Assembly (NCBI RefSeq): GCF_000714435.1
Contig: NZ_JJMW01000064.1
Coordinates: 62,001 to 126,000 of the forward strand
Direction of reading: 5' to 3'
DNA length: 64,000 bases
Source of the DNA: Exiguobacterium alkaliphilum 12/1
Lineage (GTDB): Bacteria > Bacillota > Bacilli > Exiguobacteriales > Exiguobacteriaceae
The position numbers and the translations under genes were made by a program. The notes under the pieces are model-generated. The model ran no database searches. It was not told the origin of the DNA and worked only from the letters and a program-made list of their open reading frames with translations. Shown here in pieces: positions 38,673 to 45,429 of this stretch. Each line of letters starts with the position of its first letter. The stretch's first letter is position 1.

Positions 38673-39470
38673 ATGCAGTTTGCGATTGTATCAAGGGGAG
38701 ACGCGCGATCCGCAGAAATCGCACGTGAGTTGACGGATAAATTGACGACAGCCGGCCATACGGAATCAATCGCGCCGCGTATCGTCGTCTCCGTCGGGGG
38801 TGACGGGACGATGCTCCAAGCGTTCCATGAATACAGCGACCGGCTCGATGACGTGCTCCTTGTCGGGATTCATACGGGACATCTCGGTTTTTATGCGGAC
38901 TGGCAACCGGATGAACTTGACGAGTTGACGGATATGATTACGAGCGAAGCGTTCGAACCGGTATCGTATCCGCTCGTCGAGGTGCTCATTGATTATGAGG
39001 ACGGAACGACAGAGCGCCATCTTGCCATGAACGAATGTACGATTAAAAACTATAAGCGGACGCTCGTCTGTGACTTGTCGATTCGCGACGATTATTTCGA
39101 GACGTTCCGCGGGGATGGGCTCTGTATCTCGACGCCTTCCGGCTCGACGGCCTATAACAAGGCGCTCGGCGGGGCGATCGTTCACCCGTCAATCGAGGCG
39201 ATTCAAGTGACCGAGATGGCGTCGATCAACAATCTCGTCTATCGCACGATCGGCTCGCCGCTGTTGTTGCCGAAACACCACCAAGTGAAGATCGCGCCGC
39301 ATACGAAGACGGAATTCGAGCTCGCGTTTGACCATCAAGAGGCAGGGTCATGGTCAAACGTGCGCTCGCTCCGCTGTGCGGTCGCGAAAGAAAAAGTGAC
39401 GTTCGCGCGCTTCCGGCCGTTCCCGTTTTGGCGGCGGGTGCGTGAATCGTTTATCGAGGAAGGAAAGTAA
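38673..39470 (+). CDS. nadK: NAD kinase
   Basis: Phosphorylates NAD+ to NADP+, the sole route to NADP. The 265-residue enzyme has the GGDG motif in VVSVGGDGTML near residue 45, the IHTGHLGFYADW segment, NECTIKN, and TPSGSTAYNKALGGAIVHP. The length is normal for the Firmicute type. It overlaps no neighbour but lies 12 bases after relQ and 3 before the pseudouridine synthase, so it belongs to a three-gene operon. Confidence 0.97.
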   Translation: MQFAIVSRGDARSAEIARELTDKLTTAGHTESIAPRIVVSVGGDGTMLQAFHEYSDRLDDVLLVGIHTGHLGFYADWQPDELDELTDMITSEAFEPVSYPLVEVLIDYEDGTTERHLAMNECTIKNYKRTLVCDLSIRDDYFETFRGDGLCISTPSGSTAYNKALGGAIVHPSIEAIQVTEMASINNLVYRTIGSPLLLPKHHQVKIAPHTKTEFELAFDHQEAGSWSNVRSLRCAVAKEKVTFARFRPFPFWRRVRESFIEEGK

Positions 39471-39473
39471 CCG

Positions 39474-40343
39474 ATGTATGGATTGACGTTGCGTCGCGTC
39501 GTAGGGACAAGTGCCTTGCTTCGCGATTTTTTAATGATAGATTGCGGCATCTCGCGGAAGATGCTGGCCCAAGTGAAGCAAGCGGGGCTCATCCTCGTGA
39601 ACGGAGAGCCAAAGACCGTCCGCTACACGGTATCGGTCGGTGACGAAGTGACGGTTCATTTCCCTTCCGAACAGCCGTCCGAGACGATGGTGCGTTCAAG
39701 CCGTCCGCTTACAGTCTTATATGAGGATGAATGGATGCTAGCCGTCGATAAACCGGCAGGAATCGCGACGATCCCGTCACGGCTTCATCCAATCGATACG
39801 CTCGCGAACGCCGTGCTCGGCTATTATCAAGCGATTCAGCTCGATTCGGCGATTCACGTCATCAATCGACTCGACCGGGACACGAGCGGTGTCGTCTTGT
39901 TCGCGAAGTACGCGTACGTTCACCACCGTTTTAGCGAGTTGCAAAAACAAGGCGGTTTGACCCGGACGTACACGGCGCTCATCGAAGGGGAAATCGAGCC
40001 GCAGACGATTGACGCTCCGATCGGTCGAGCCGAACATTCCATCATGGAACGGGTCGTCACACCGGACGGGCAGCGTGCGGTGACCCACGTTCGACAGACC
40101 GTCTCGCACGGGGACGTATCCGCCTTGACGATTCAGCTTGAGACCGGACGAACACATCAAATCCGAGTGCATCTGCGGCACCTCGGGTATCCGTTAATCG
40201 GGGACACGATGTACGGGGGCAACACGCGACTTCCGCGGCATGCGCTCCACAGCCTCGATGCCACGTTCCATCATCCGCTGACGGACGAACTGCTGACCGT
40301 GACAGCTCCGATACCAGAGGACTTTCGACAGCTCCTCATATAA
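39474..40343 (+). CDS. RluA-family pseudouridine synthase
   Basis: A 289-residue pseudouridine synthase of the RluA/RluD type. An N-terminal S4-like segment (SRKMLAQVKQAGLILVNGE) precedes the catalytic domain. The catalytic aspartate is in INRLDRDTSGVVLFAK near residue 140, and the LETGRTHQIRVHLRHLGYPL motif is complete. It modifies uridines in 23S rRNA or tRNA; the exact site cannot be told. It corresponds to YjbO in gene order. Confidence 0.92.
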   Translation: MYGLTLRRVVGTSALLRDFLMIDCGISRKMLAQVKQAGLILVNGEPKTVRYTVSVGDEVTVHFPSEQPSETMVRSSRPLTVLYEDEWMLAVDKPAGIATIPSRLHPIDTLANAVLGYYQAIQLDSAIHVINRLDRDTSGVVLFAKYAYVHHRFSELQKQGGLTRTYTALIEGEIEPQTIDAPIGRAEHSIMERVVTPDGQRAVTHVRQTVSHGDVSALTIQLETGRTHQIRVHLRHLGYPLIGDTMYGGNTRLPRHALHSLDATFHHPLTDELLTVTAPIPEDFRQLLI

Positions 40344-40379
40344 AAACAGCCCCGGCGCAATGAGCGTCCGGGGCTGTTG
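40344..40379 (-). terminator. Terminator of rodA (possibly shared)
   Basis: AACAGCCCCGG/CCGGGGCTGTT around a 12-base loop. The T run (TTTTTA) is on the minus strand; the plus side lacks one. Confidence 0.8.
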
Positions 40380-40380
40380 G

Positions 40381-41547
40381 TCAATCGTCGTCAAACATAT
40401 ACGTTTTTGATTTCGAGGCAACGTTCATGACGAGGCCAATTGCAATCATATTCATGATGATTCCTGTTCCGCCGTAACTAATGAAAGGTAAGGTGAGTCC
40501 GGTGATTGGTAACACGCCGATTGTCATGCCGATGTTTTGGAAGATTTGGAATGTGAACATCGCGATGACGGCGGTGACGATATAGCTGCCAAATGGACTA
40601 CTTGCCTCGAGGGCGATATGAATCATGCGATACAAGAACAAGAAGAAGGCGATGATCACAATAGAGGCCCCAACAAAACCATAATGCTCGGCAATGACGG
40701 CAAAGATAAAGTCGGTCTGTGATTCTGGCAAAAACACGAGGCCTTGGCCGTATCCCGCGCCAAACATTTGTCCTGACCCGATTGCTTGAAGTGATTTGAT
40801 GAGCTGGAATGCTAAATCGTCCGAATACTCATACGGATAAATCCAGGCCTGAAAACGATTGAGTGCATGTCCAGGAAAGATTTTTTGCAACACTTCGAAA
40901 TGAAAGAAGAATAGATACATAAAGCCGCCGATTGTTGCGGCTGCTGCACTAAATAGGCCAAGTAGCCATTTCCAGCCGATTCCAGAAACGATGATGATTG
41001 CACCGAGCATCGTAATCAGAACAAGTCCTGTCCCTAAATCAGGTTGTGTCACGATTAGCCCAAGTGGCGGTAATGCGACGAGGACAAGCTTGATGAGCAA
41101 CCACGTGTCGTGCTGTGACGATCCATAACGTTTATTGTGTTCATAGACGAGTGTTGCCATTGAGATGAGAAGAAACAGCTTCATAAACTCAGCAGGTTGA
41201 AAACTAAATCCGGGAACATTATACCAGCCATATGCTCCATTGATGTTTGGAACAAGTGTCGTGTCACGTAACGGAATCAGACCGGCAAGTAGTAACAGAC
41301 CGAAGGAATAAAGATACCAATGAATTTTACGAAGTTGCTCATATTCAATTGTCATAATAGCGAACATGGCTACAAATCCGATTACGTAGCGAATCCCCTG
41401 CTCTAAGGCGAAATTGATATGTTGAAGTCGAGTTGGCAACATCGGCTGGGCCGTGTAGATGGCTCCGAGGCTAATCACCATCAAAAAGAAGACGATGGTC
41501 AATAGCGTCGTGTCCAAACTTTTAAAATAAGATTGAATGCGGTTCAT
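40381..41547 (-). CDS. rodA: FtsW/RodA/SpoVE family glycosyltransferase, RodA-type
   Basis: A polytopic SEDS protein that polymerises lipid II glycan strands, partnering a class B PBP. About 388 residues with ten membrane helices. SEDS features seen are NGAYGWYNVPGFSFQPAEFMKL (the conserved GxxxW and QPAE region), TQPDLGTGLV, and the AVIAEHYGFVG and GLTLPFISYGGT motifs. RodA rather than FtsW is inferred from length and the absence of a division cluster. The start is uncertain: the best ribosome-like site AAGGGTG is 12 bases from this ATG and abuts a GTG at 41562. Its third-base composition is more A/T-rich than its neighbours. Confidence 0.9.
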   Translation of the reverse strand: MNRIQSYFKSLDTTLLTIVFFLMVISLGAIYTAQPMLPTRLQHINFALEQGIRYVIGFVAMFAIMTIEYEQLRKIHWYLYSFGLLLLAGLIPLRDTTLVPNINGAYGWYNVPGFSFQPAEFMKLFLLISMATLVYEHNKRYGSSQHDTWLLIKLVLVALPPLGLIVTQPDLGTGLVLITMLGAIIIVSGIGWKWLLGLFSAAAATIGGFMYLFFFHFEVLQKIFPGHALNRFQAWIYPYEYSDDLAFQLIKSLQAIGSGQMFGAGYGQGLVFLPESQTDFIFAVIAEHYGFVGASIVIIAFFLFLYRMIHIALEASSPFGSYIVTAVIAMFTFQIFQNIGMTIGVLPITGLTLPFISYGGTGIIMNMIAIGLVMNVASKSKTYMFDDD

Positions 41548-41623
41548 GTGGAGTCGTGTCACCCTTTCTATACGTATTTTATCTTACATTAACTAAAAAA
41601 AATCGCAATACGTTCTGAGTCGG

Positions 41624-41652
41624 TTGACAAAACAGACACCGTTCTGTAATCT
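41624..41652 (+). promoter_or_regulatory. Putative fabI promoter
   Basis: A perfect TTGACA with TAATCT 17 bases downstream. TATAAC just beyond could serve instead, so the -10 is not settled. Confidence 0.5.
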
Positions 41653-41662
41653 TATAACAGAT

Positions 41663-41681
41663 ATTATCACCAGGTACTAAA
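41663..41681. promoter_or_regulatory. FapR-like operator upstream of fabI
   Basis: TTATCA-CCAGG-TACTAA has the same 6-5-6 layout and CCAGR core as the fabH operator; the right arm is perfect and the left arm has two changes. It lies 16 bases before the fabI start. Confidence 0.75.
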
Positions 41682-41696
41682 AAAGGGGAGTTTACA

Positions 41697-42470
41697 ATGT
41701 CAATCTATCCAACGTTAACGAACAAGACATACGTCGTCATGGGGATCGCCAATAAACGTTCAATCGCCTGGGCGATTGCCAAAACGCTAGACGAAGCCGG
41801 AGCGAAGCTCGTGCTCACGTATGCCGCGGAACGGTTCAAGTCGGGACTCGAGTCACTCGCAGCTGAACTTAAAGGAGACGCGCTCCTGCTCGAGTGTGAT
41901 GTGACGAATGACGAAGCGATTGACACGACGTTCAAAACGATCCATGAACAAGCGGGCGAGATTCAAGGAATCGCGCACTCGATCGCGTTCGCGGACAAAG
42001 AGGCGCTCCGGGGTGAATTCTCTGAGATGACGCGCGGGCAGTTCGCCCAAGCGCTCGATATCTCGGCTTACAGCTTGACGGCTGTCGTCAAAGCAGCGAA
42101 ACCATATTTCGCCGCTGACGCCGCGGTCATCACGCTTACGTATCTCGGTGGAGAACGCGTCGTGCCGAACTACAACTTGATGGGCGTCGCGAAAGCCGCG
42201 CTCGACTCGAGCGTCACATACTTGGCGAACGAATACGGCCCTCAAGGCGTCCGCGTCAACGCCATTTCAGCTGGTCCGATTCGCACGCTTTCGGCAAAAG
42301 GCGTCGGTGACTTCAACAGCATCTTGTCTGAACTTGAGCAGAAGGCACCACTTCGTCGCAACGTCTCGGCAGAAGAAGTGGCATCGACCGCATTGTTCCT
42401 CTTGTCTAGCATGGGCAGCGGCGTGACGGGAGAAGTCATCCACGTCGATAGCGGCTACCATATTTTATAA
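41697..42470 (+). CDS. fabI: Enoyl-ACP reductase (FabI)
   Basis: Reduces enoyl-ACP in the last step of each fatty-acid elongation cycle. The 257-residue SDR-type enzyme has GIANKRSIAWAIAKTL at the NAD(P) site and HSIAFADK. The FabI active site Y-x6-K is in VPNYNLMGVAKAAL (tyrosine near 157, lysine near 164), and the VNAISAGPIRTLSAKG loop contacts triclosan in known enzymes. The start has AAAAGGGGAGTTTACA upstream. The FapR-like operator links it to fabH-fabF, 28 kb away. Confidence 0.97.
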   Translation: MSIYPTLTNKTYVVMGIANKRSIAWAIAKTLDEAGAKLVLTYAAERFKSGLESLAAELKGDALLLECDVTNDEAIDTTFKTIHEQAGEIQGIAHSIAFADKEALRGEFSEMTRGQFAQALDISAYSLTAVVKAAKPYFAADAAVITLTYLGGERVVPNYNLMGVAKAALDSSVTYLANEYGPQGVRVNAISAGPIRTLSAKGVGDFNSILSELEQKAPLRRNVSAEEVASTALFLLSSMGSGVTGEVIHVDSGYHIL

Positions 42471-42476
42471 GTTTGG

Positions 42477-42506
42477 GAAAGGGTGCGGCAATGCGCCCTT
42501 TTTTGT
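42477..42506 (+). terminator. Terminator of fabI
   Basis: AGGGTGCG/TGCGCCCT with one wobble and a 4-base loop, followed by TTTTTTG. Confidence 0.8.
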
Positions 42507-42554
42507 ATTATCGTGGAACGGTTTCGGGTAAGGACCTGTGAGGGAGGGGAAGTC

Positions 42555-42743
42555 ATGGGTCCTTATCAGATTGATTTCACAGTCGTACAATACGGGAATC
42601 GCCAAGTCCAACCAACTGAACGGGCAAGCATCGAACCGGTGACGCGCATCAAGCGGGTACAGCGGATTCGGCCTCGGCAAGAAGAATGGTTAGAAGCCGA
42701 ACAACAGAAAAGCCCCGGTCGTCTCATCGACCGGAGCGTCTAA
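42555..42743 (+). CDS. Small unknown protein (62 residues)
   Basis: A 62-residue product behind a strong ribosome site (GGGAGGGGAAGTC). It is rich in Gln, Arg and Glu (RQVQPTERASIEPVTRIKRV, then RIRPRQEEWLEAEQQK), with no membrane segment or known domain. Its last ten codons (SPGRLIDRSV) coincide with a 7 bp hairpin (CCGGTCG/CGACCGG) that serves as terminator on the opposite strand. I do not recognise it. It may be a genus-specific gene. Confidence 0.6.
   Translation: MGPYQIDFTVVQYGNRQVQPTERASIEPVTRIKRVQRIRPRQEEWLEAEQQKSPGRLIDRSV
42706..42738 (-). terminator. Terminator of the 2'-5' RNA ligase-like gene
   Basis: On the minus strand CTCCGGTCG/CGACCGGGG with a 6-base loop followed by CTTTTCTGTT. 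It lies within the end of the convergent small gene. Confidence 0.6.
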
Positions 42744-42745
42744 TA

Positions 42746-43255
42746 TTATCCGCGGAACCGGAACGTCTCATAGACGTTCCACGTTTCGTTTTCAAGCTCA
42801 TACATGACGGCCATCCGTGTGATCGTCTCTTCGAAATGGACTTGTTCCATCCGCATACGCTCGAGCACATCGAACAGCTCGGCATCGGCCAAGTCTTGAC
42901 CGATTGTGATATGCGGCAGGAACTCGTATTTCGGCGGCTGATTGAGGACGCCTTCATGTAATTTTTGTTGGAGCGTCGCCAATTCGCGTGTCGGTAACAC
43001 TTTTAAGTAGAGGACGTTATTCGTCGGTGCGAACGAGCGGACACCATCAATCTTCAATTGGATCGGCTTCGTCTCGTCGGCGACTTGCTGCAAATATTCG
43101 AGCACTCTCGGCAAGTCGGCTTCGTCTACTTCCGTACGCTCTTTAACCGTCACGTGTGGTGAGATGAGCGCGTACTTTGTATCGTAACGCTTCCGATACG
43201 AGTTGGCGAAATCTTGAACTTGTTTTGATGGAAATAAGACTACCCCAATCTTCAT
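42746..43255 (-). CDS. 2H phosphoesterase / 2'-5' RNA ligase-like protein (YjcG)
   Basis: The 169-residue protein has the two HxT motifs of the 2H superfamily: HVTV near residue 35 and HITI near 116. It starts MKIGVVLFPSKQVQDFANSY, as in the YjcG family of Bacillales. 2H enzymes act on cyclic phosphates or 2'-5' bonds of RNA; the true substrate of YjcG is not known. The ATG at 43255 has GGGGGAACTGGA upstream. Family length agrees. Confidence 0.9.
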   Translation of the reverse strand: MKIGVVLFPSKQVQDFANSYRKRYDTKYALISPHVTVKERTEVDEADLPRVLEYLQQVADETKPIQLKIDGVRSFAPTNNVLYLKVLPTRELATLQQKLHEGVLNQPPKYEFLPHITIGQDLADAELFDVLERMRMEQVHFEETITRMAVMYELENETWNVYETFRFRG

Positions 43256-43401
43256 TCCAGTTCCCCCTTTAATAGTGGTCTTCCCATTTATGATGAACGA
43301 TTTATGGAGGGAAGTCAAAGCGGGCTTAGTCTTTTTTTCGATTTTTCAGTATAATGGAATGGAAGTACGATGAGGACGTATCATGTCCTCGAGAGGAAAG
43401 G

Positions 43402-43977
43402 ATGTGGAGCGGGACGAGCGCCCGCCTAATTATGAAAAATGTACCGCACTCACGAGACGTCCGCGAGGCCGCACGGGCCCGTTTGATTGAACGAGGCGTA
43501 TCGATTGAATCAATCGGTGAAATCGTCTATCAGATGCAGGCGCCTTATTCGCCACACTTGACGTTAAAAGATTGCATGGACTCGGTCGAGGCCGTGCTCG
43601 ATAAACGCGAACTGCAGCATGCCATCCTCGTCGGATCTGAACTCGACATCTTGGCCGAGCGCGGTCAGTTGTCGGAGCCGCTCTTGTCCATCGTCGCATC
43701 GGACGAAGGTTTGTTCGGGGTCGACGAGACAATCGCGATCGGGGCCGTCAACACGTACGGTTCGATTGCGGTCACGACGTTCGGTTACTTAGATAAAGCG
43801 AAAATCGGAATCATCAAGCAGCTCGACACGAAGATGGAGGATGGTCAAGTCCATACGTTCATGGACGACCTCGTCGGCGCGATTGCCGCGAACGCCTCTG
43901 GTCGACTCGCGCACCGCTTGCGTGACATGACCGATTTCGGAGAAGACGAGATGCGCGAACGAAAAGGATTATATTGA
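43402..43977 (+). CDS. Phosphatidylglycerophosphatase A-like protein (YutG-like)
   Basis: A 191-residue protein of the PgpA-like family typical of Bacillales (YutG), thought to remove the phosphate from phosphatidylglycerophosphate. The conserved blocks are SPHLTLKDCMDSVEAVLDKRE, AILVGSELDILAERGQL, DEGLFGVDETIA and VHTFMDDLVGAIAANASGRLAH. The start is uncertain: the ATG at 43402 has AGAGG 5 bases upstream, while the family-like start at 43432 has no site. It overlaps the PAP2 phosphatase by one base (TGATG), suggesting joint work on phospholipid phosphates; that link is inference. Confidence 0.85.
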   Translation: MWSGTSARLIMKNVPHSRDVREAARARLIERGVSIESIGEIVYQMQAPYSPHLTLKDCMDSVEAVLDKRELQHAILVGSELDILAERGQLSEPLLSIVASDEGLFGVDETIAIGAVNTYGSIAVTTFGYLDKAKIGIIKQLDTKMEDGQVHTFMDDLVGAIAANASGRLAHRLRDMTDFGEDEMRERKGLY

Positions 43978-44564
43978 TGGATCGTCGAGCTAAACTGCTC
44001 CTCTTCGCCGGGACGCTGGGCTATGCCCTCGTCTCGGTGATTGTCGTTCTAGGGGCGGCCGCACCAATCGATACGTTCGTCTATGAACGGCTTGCGCCGC
44101 TCGCCGGGCCGACGTTCGCCTATATTACGGAGCTCGGAAGCGTGCGCGTCTTGATCGGGCTCTCGTTCGTCGGGATGTTGTTCTGGCTATGGCGCGGCAA
44201 TCGAGGCGAGGCATTCCGCTTGCCGATCGTCGTCATCGGCACGCTCCTATTGACGCAATTGCTAAAGCTCGTCTATGGCATCGAACGTCCGCTCATCGAC
44301 GCCGCTCTCGATGCGACGACGTATAGCTTCCCAAGCGGACACGCTTCAGGGTCGCTCGCCCTCTACGGGTTGATTGCCTATTCGCTCTATCGGGCGAATC
44401 GTTCGTCCGTACTCGTCTTGTTGGCGATGACGCTCGTCGTCTTCGTCTCATTTAGCCGAGTCGTATTAAACGTTCATTACTTTAGTGACGTCCTCGGAGG
44501 CTGGTTCGTGGCAATCGTCGTCATCGTCGTCTCCGAGTGGTGGTTGAGGAGGAAACAGAATTGA
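43977..44564 (+). CDS. PAP2-family membrane phosphatase
   Basis: A 195-residue membrane protein with about five helices and the complete type 2 phosphatidic acid phosphatase signature: KLVYGIERP (K-x6-RP), PSGH, and SRVVLNVHYFSD (SR-x5-H-x3-D), with catalytic histidines in the second and third motifs. Members dephosphorylate lipid phosphates such as undecaprenyl pyrophosphate or phosphatidylglycerophosphate. It is coupled to the pgpA-like gene upstream and to the unknown gene downstream. Confidence 0.9.
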   Translation: MDRRAKLLLFAGTLGYALVSVIVVLGAAAPIDTFVYERLAPLAGPTFAYITELGSVRVLIGLSFVGMLFWLWRGNRGEAFRLPIVVIGTLLLTQLLKLVYGIERPLIDAALDATTYSFPSGHASGSLALYGLIAYSLYRANRSSVLVLLAMTLVVFVSFSRVVLNVHYFSDVLGGWFVAIVVIVVSEWWLRRKQN

Positions 44565-45085
44565 TACTTGTGACAGAAGTCGAGAGTTGGTTGTTCATGG
44601 ATCAACTGACAGCCGATCAGGCAGCCGTCCCGACGATTTTAGTGGAGAAAGACCAGACCAGGGCCCGTTCGTTCACCCCGATGCGGACGTTGTTCCAGTT
44701 GAAAAAATGGACGGCGGCTAACGCGTTCATCCCGCTGTTGTCATGCGACGAGACCGCGTATAAGGCGTATGAAGTGTTCCATGTCGACGCATTGCCGCCT
44801 TTCGCTTTGCTTCAAGGGGGACGTGTGCTGTTGAGAGCGAACGAGTCGGATGCGGCATACGAAAAAGCGCTCGCGATGAGTCGGAAGACGACGGACGAAG
44901 ACGTTCTAGGGTTTGCGCTTCAATACTTGAAAGAAATGCTTGATGACGAGATCGTCTTGGCAAGCCGGTTGGATTTGACTGCTGTGTCTCGCGTGCCGGA
45001 AGACGTATATGTACCCGGGGACGTCGTCACGACCGGGCAACGATTATTCGCTTGGGCCAATGCCGAAGTGGAAAGGGGAGCGTGA
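44561..45085 (+). CDS. Unknown protein (174 residues)
   Basis: A 174-residue soluble protein starting at a TTG with AGGAGG 8 bases upstream; the start overlaps the PAP2 stop. The sequence (ILVTEVESWLFMDQLTADQA, later VLLRANESDAAYEKALAM and LGFALQYLKEML) shows mixed alpha/beta character but no motif I recognise. No cysteine pair, metal site or membrane helix is obvious. The position suggests cotranscription with the lipid phosphatases and with the 64-residue gene that follows after one base. Confidence 0.75.
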   Translation: MILVTEVESWLFMDQLTADQAAVPTILVEKDQTRARSFTPMRTLFQLKKWTAANAFIPLLSCDETAYKAYEVFHVDALPPFALLQGGRVLLRANESDAAYEKALAMSRKTTDEDVLGFALQYLKEMLDDEIVLASRLDLTAVSRVPEDVYVPGDVVTTGQRLFAWANAEVERGA

Positions 45086-45086
45086 G

Positions 45087-45281
45087 ATGAACGAGTGGGA
45101 AACACAGATGCAACGTCTGCTTGACGGTGAAATCGGGGAAGTGACCGTCCCGAAAGAGGACTTTTTGACGGTGCGTTCCTTATTGGTCGAGAAAGGGTGG
45201 TTGTTTCACGTCGTTGGGGAAGCGAAACATGGTGGTGTGACGATTTACCGACGAAACGAACAAGCACCGGCGGCGGAATGA
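45087..45281 (+). CDS. Small conserved-looking protein (64 residues)
   Basis: The 64-residue product begins MNEWETQMQRLLDGEIGEVT and contains a VPKEDFLTVRSLLVEKGW stretch and GGVTIYRR. The ATG follows AAAGGGGAGCGTGAG. It resembles short Bacillus proteins of unknown role that begin alike; I cannot name the family. It ends the run from the pgpA-like gene, with a terminator directly after. Confidence 0.7.
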   Translation: MNEWETQMQRLLDGEIGEVTVPKEDFLTVRSLLVEKGWLFHVVGEAKHGGVTIYRRNEQAPAAE

Positions 45282-45286
45282 ATCGA

Positions 45287-45316
45287 TGAGGCGAGGGGAA
45301 TCCCTCGCCTTTTTCT
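45287..45316 (+). terminator. Terminator after the pgpA-like operon
   Basis: AGGCGAGGGG/CCCTCGCCT with a short loop and TTTTT. Confidence 0.88.
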
Positions 45317-45338
45317 GTCCGCTAGCGGTCAGACAGAA
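45313..45338. repeat. Inverted repeat before the PTS regulator
   Basis: TTCTGTC and GACAGAA flank the perfect palindrome CCGCTAGCGG. It may be an operator or a second hairpin extending the terminator. Confidence 0.5.
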
Positions 45339-45366
45339 TTTTTGAAGGGTCGGCCCGGAAATCCTG

Positions 45367-45381
45367 TCGTAAACGCTTACA
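45367..45381. promoter_or_regulatory. cre-like site (CcpA) before the PTS operon
   Basis: TCGTAAACGCTTACA matches the cre consensus WTGNAANCGNWNNCW with one mismatch. It overlaps the -35 region of the promoter whose -10 is TATACT (45402-45407), a position that suits catabolite repression. Confidence 0.65.
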
Positions 45382-45429
45382 TAAAGGGCTGATTTCTCTC
45401 GTATACTGAAGGTGTAGGAGGCCTCTACT

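Noticed and set aside
45087..45281. Abortive-infection (phage defence) protein
   Set aside because: Short proteins of this look sometimes bear that label in annotations, but no defence motif or defence neighbourhood is present.
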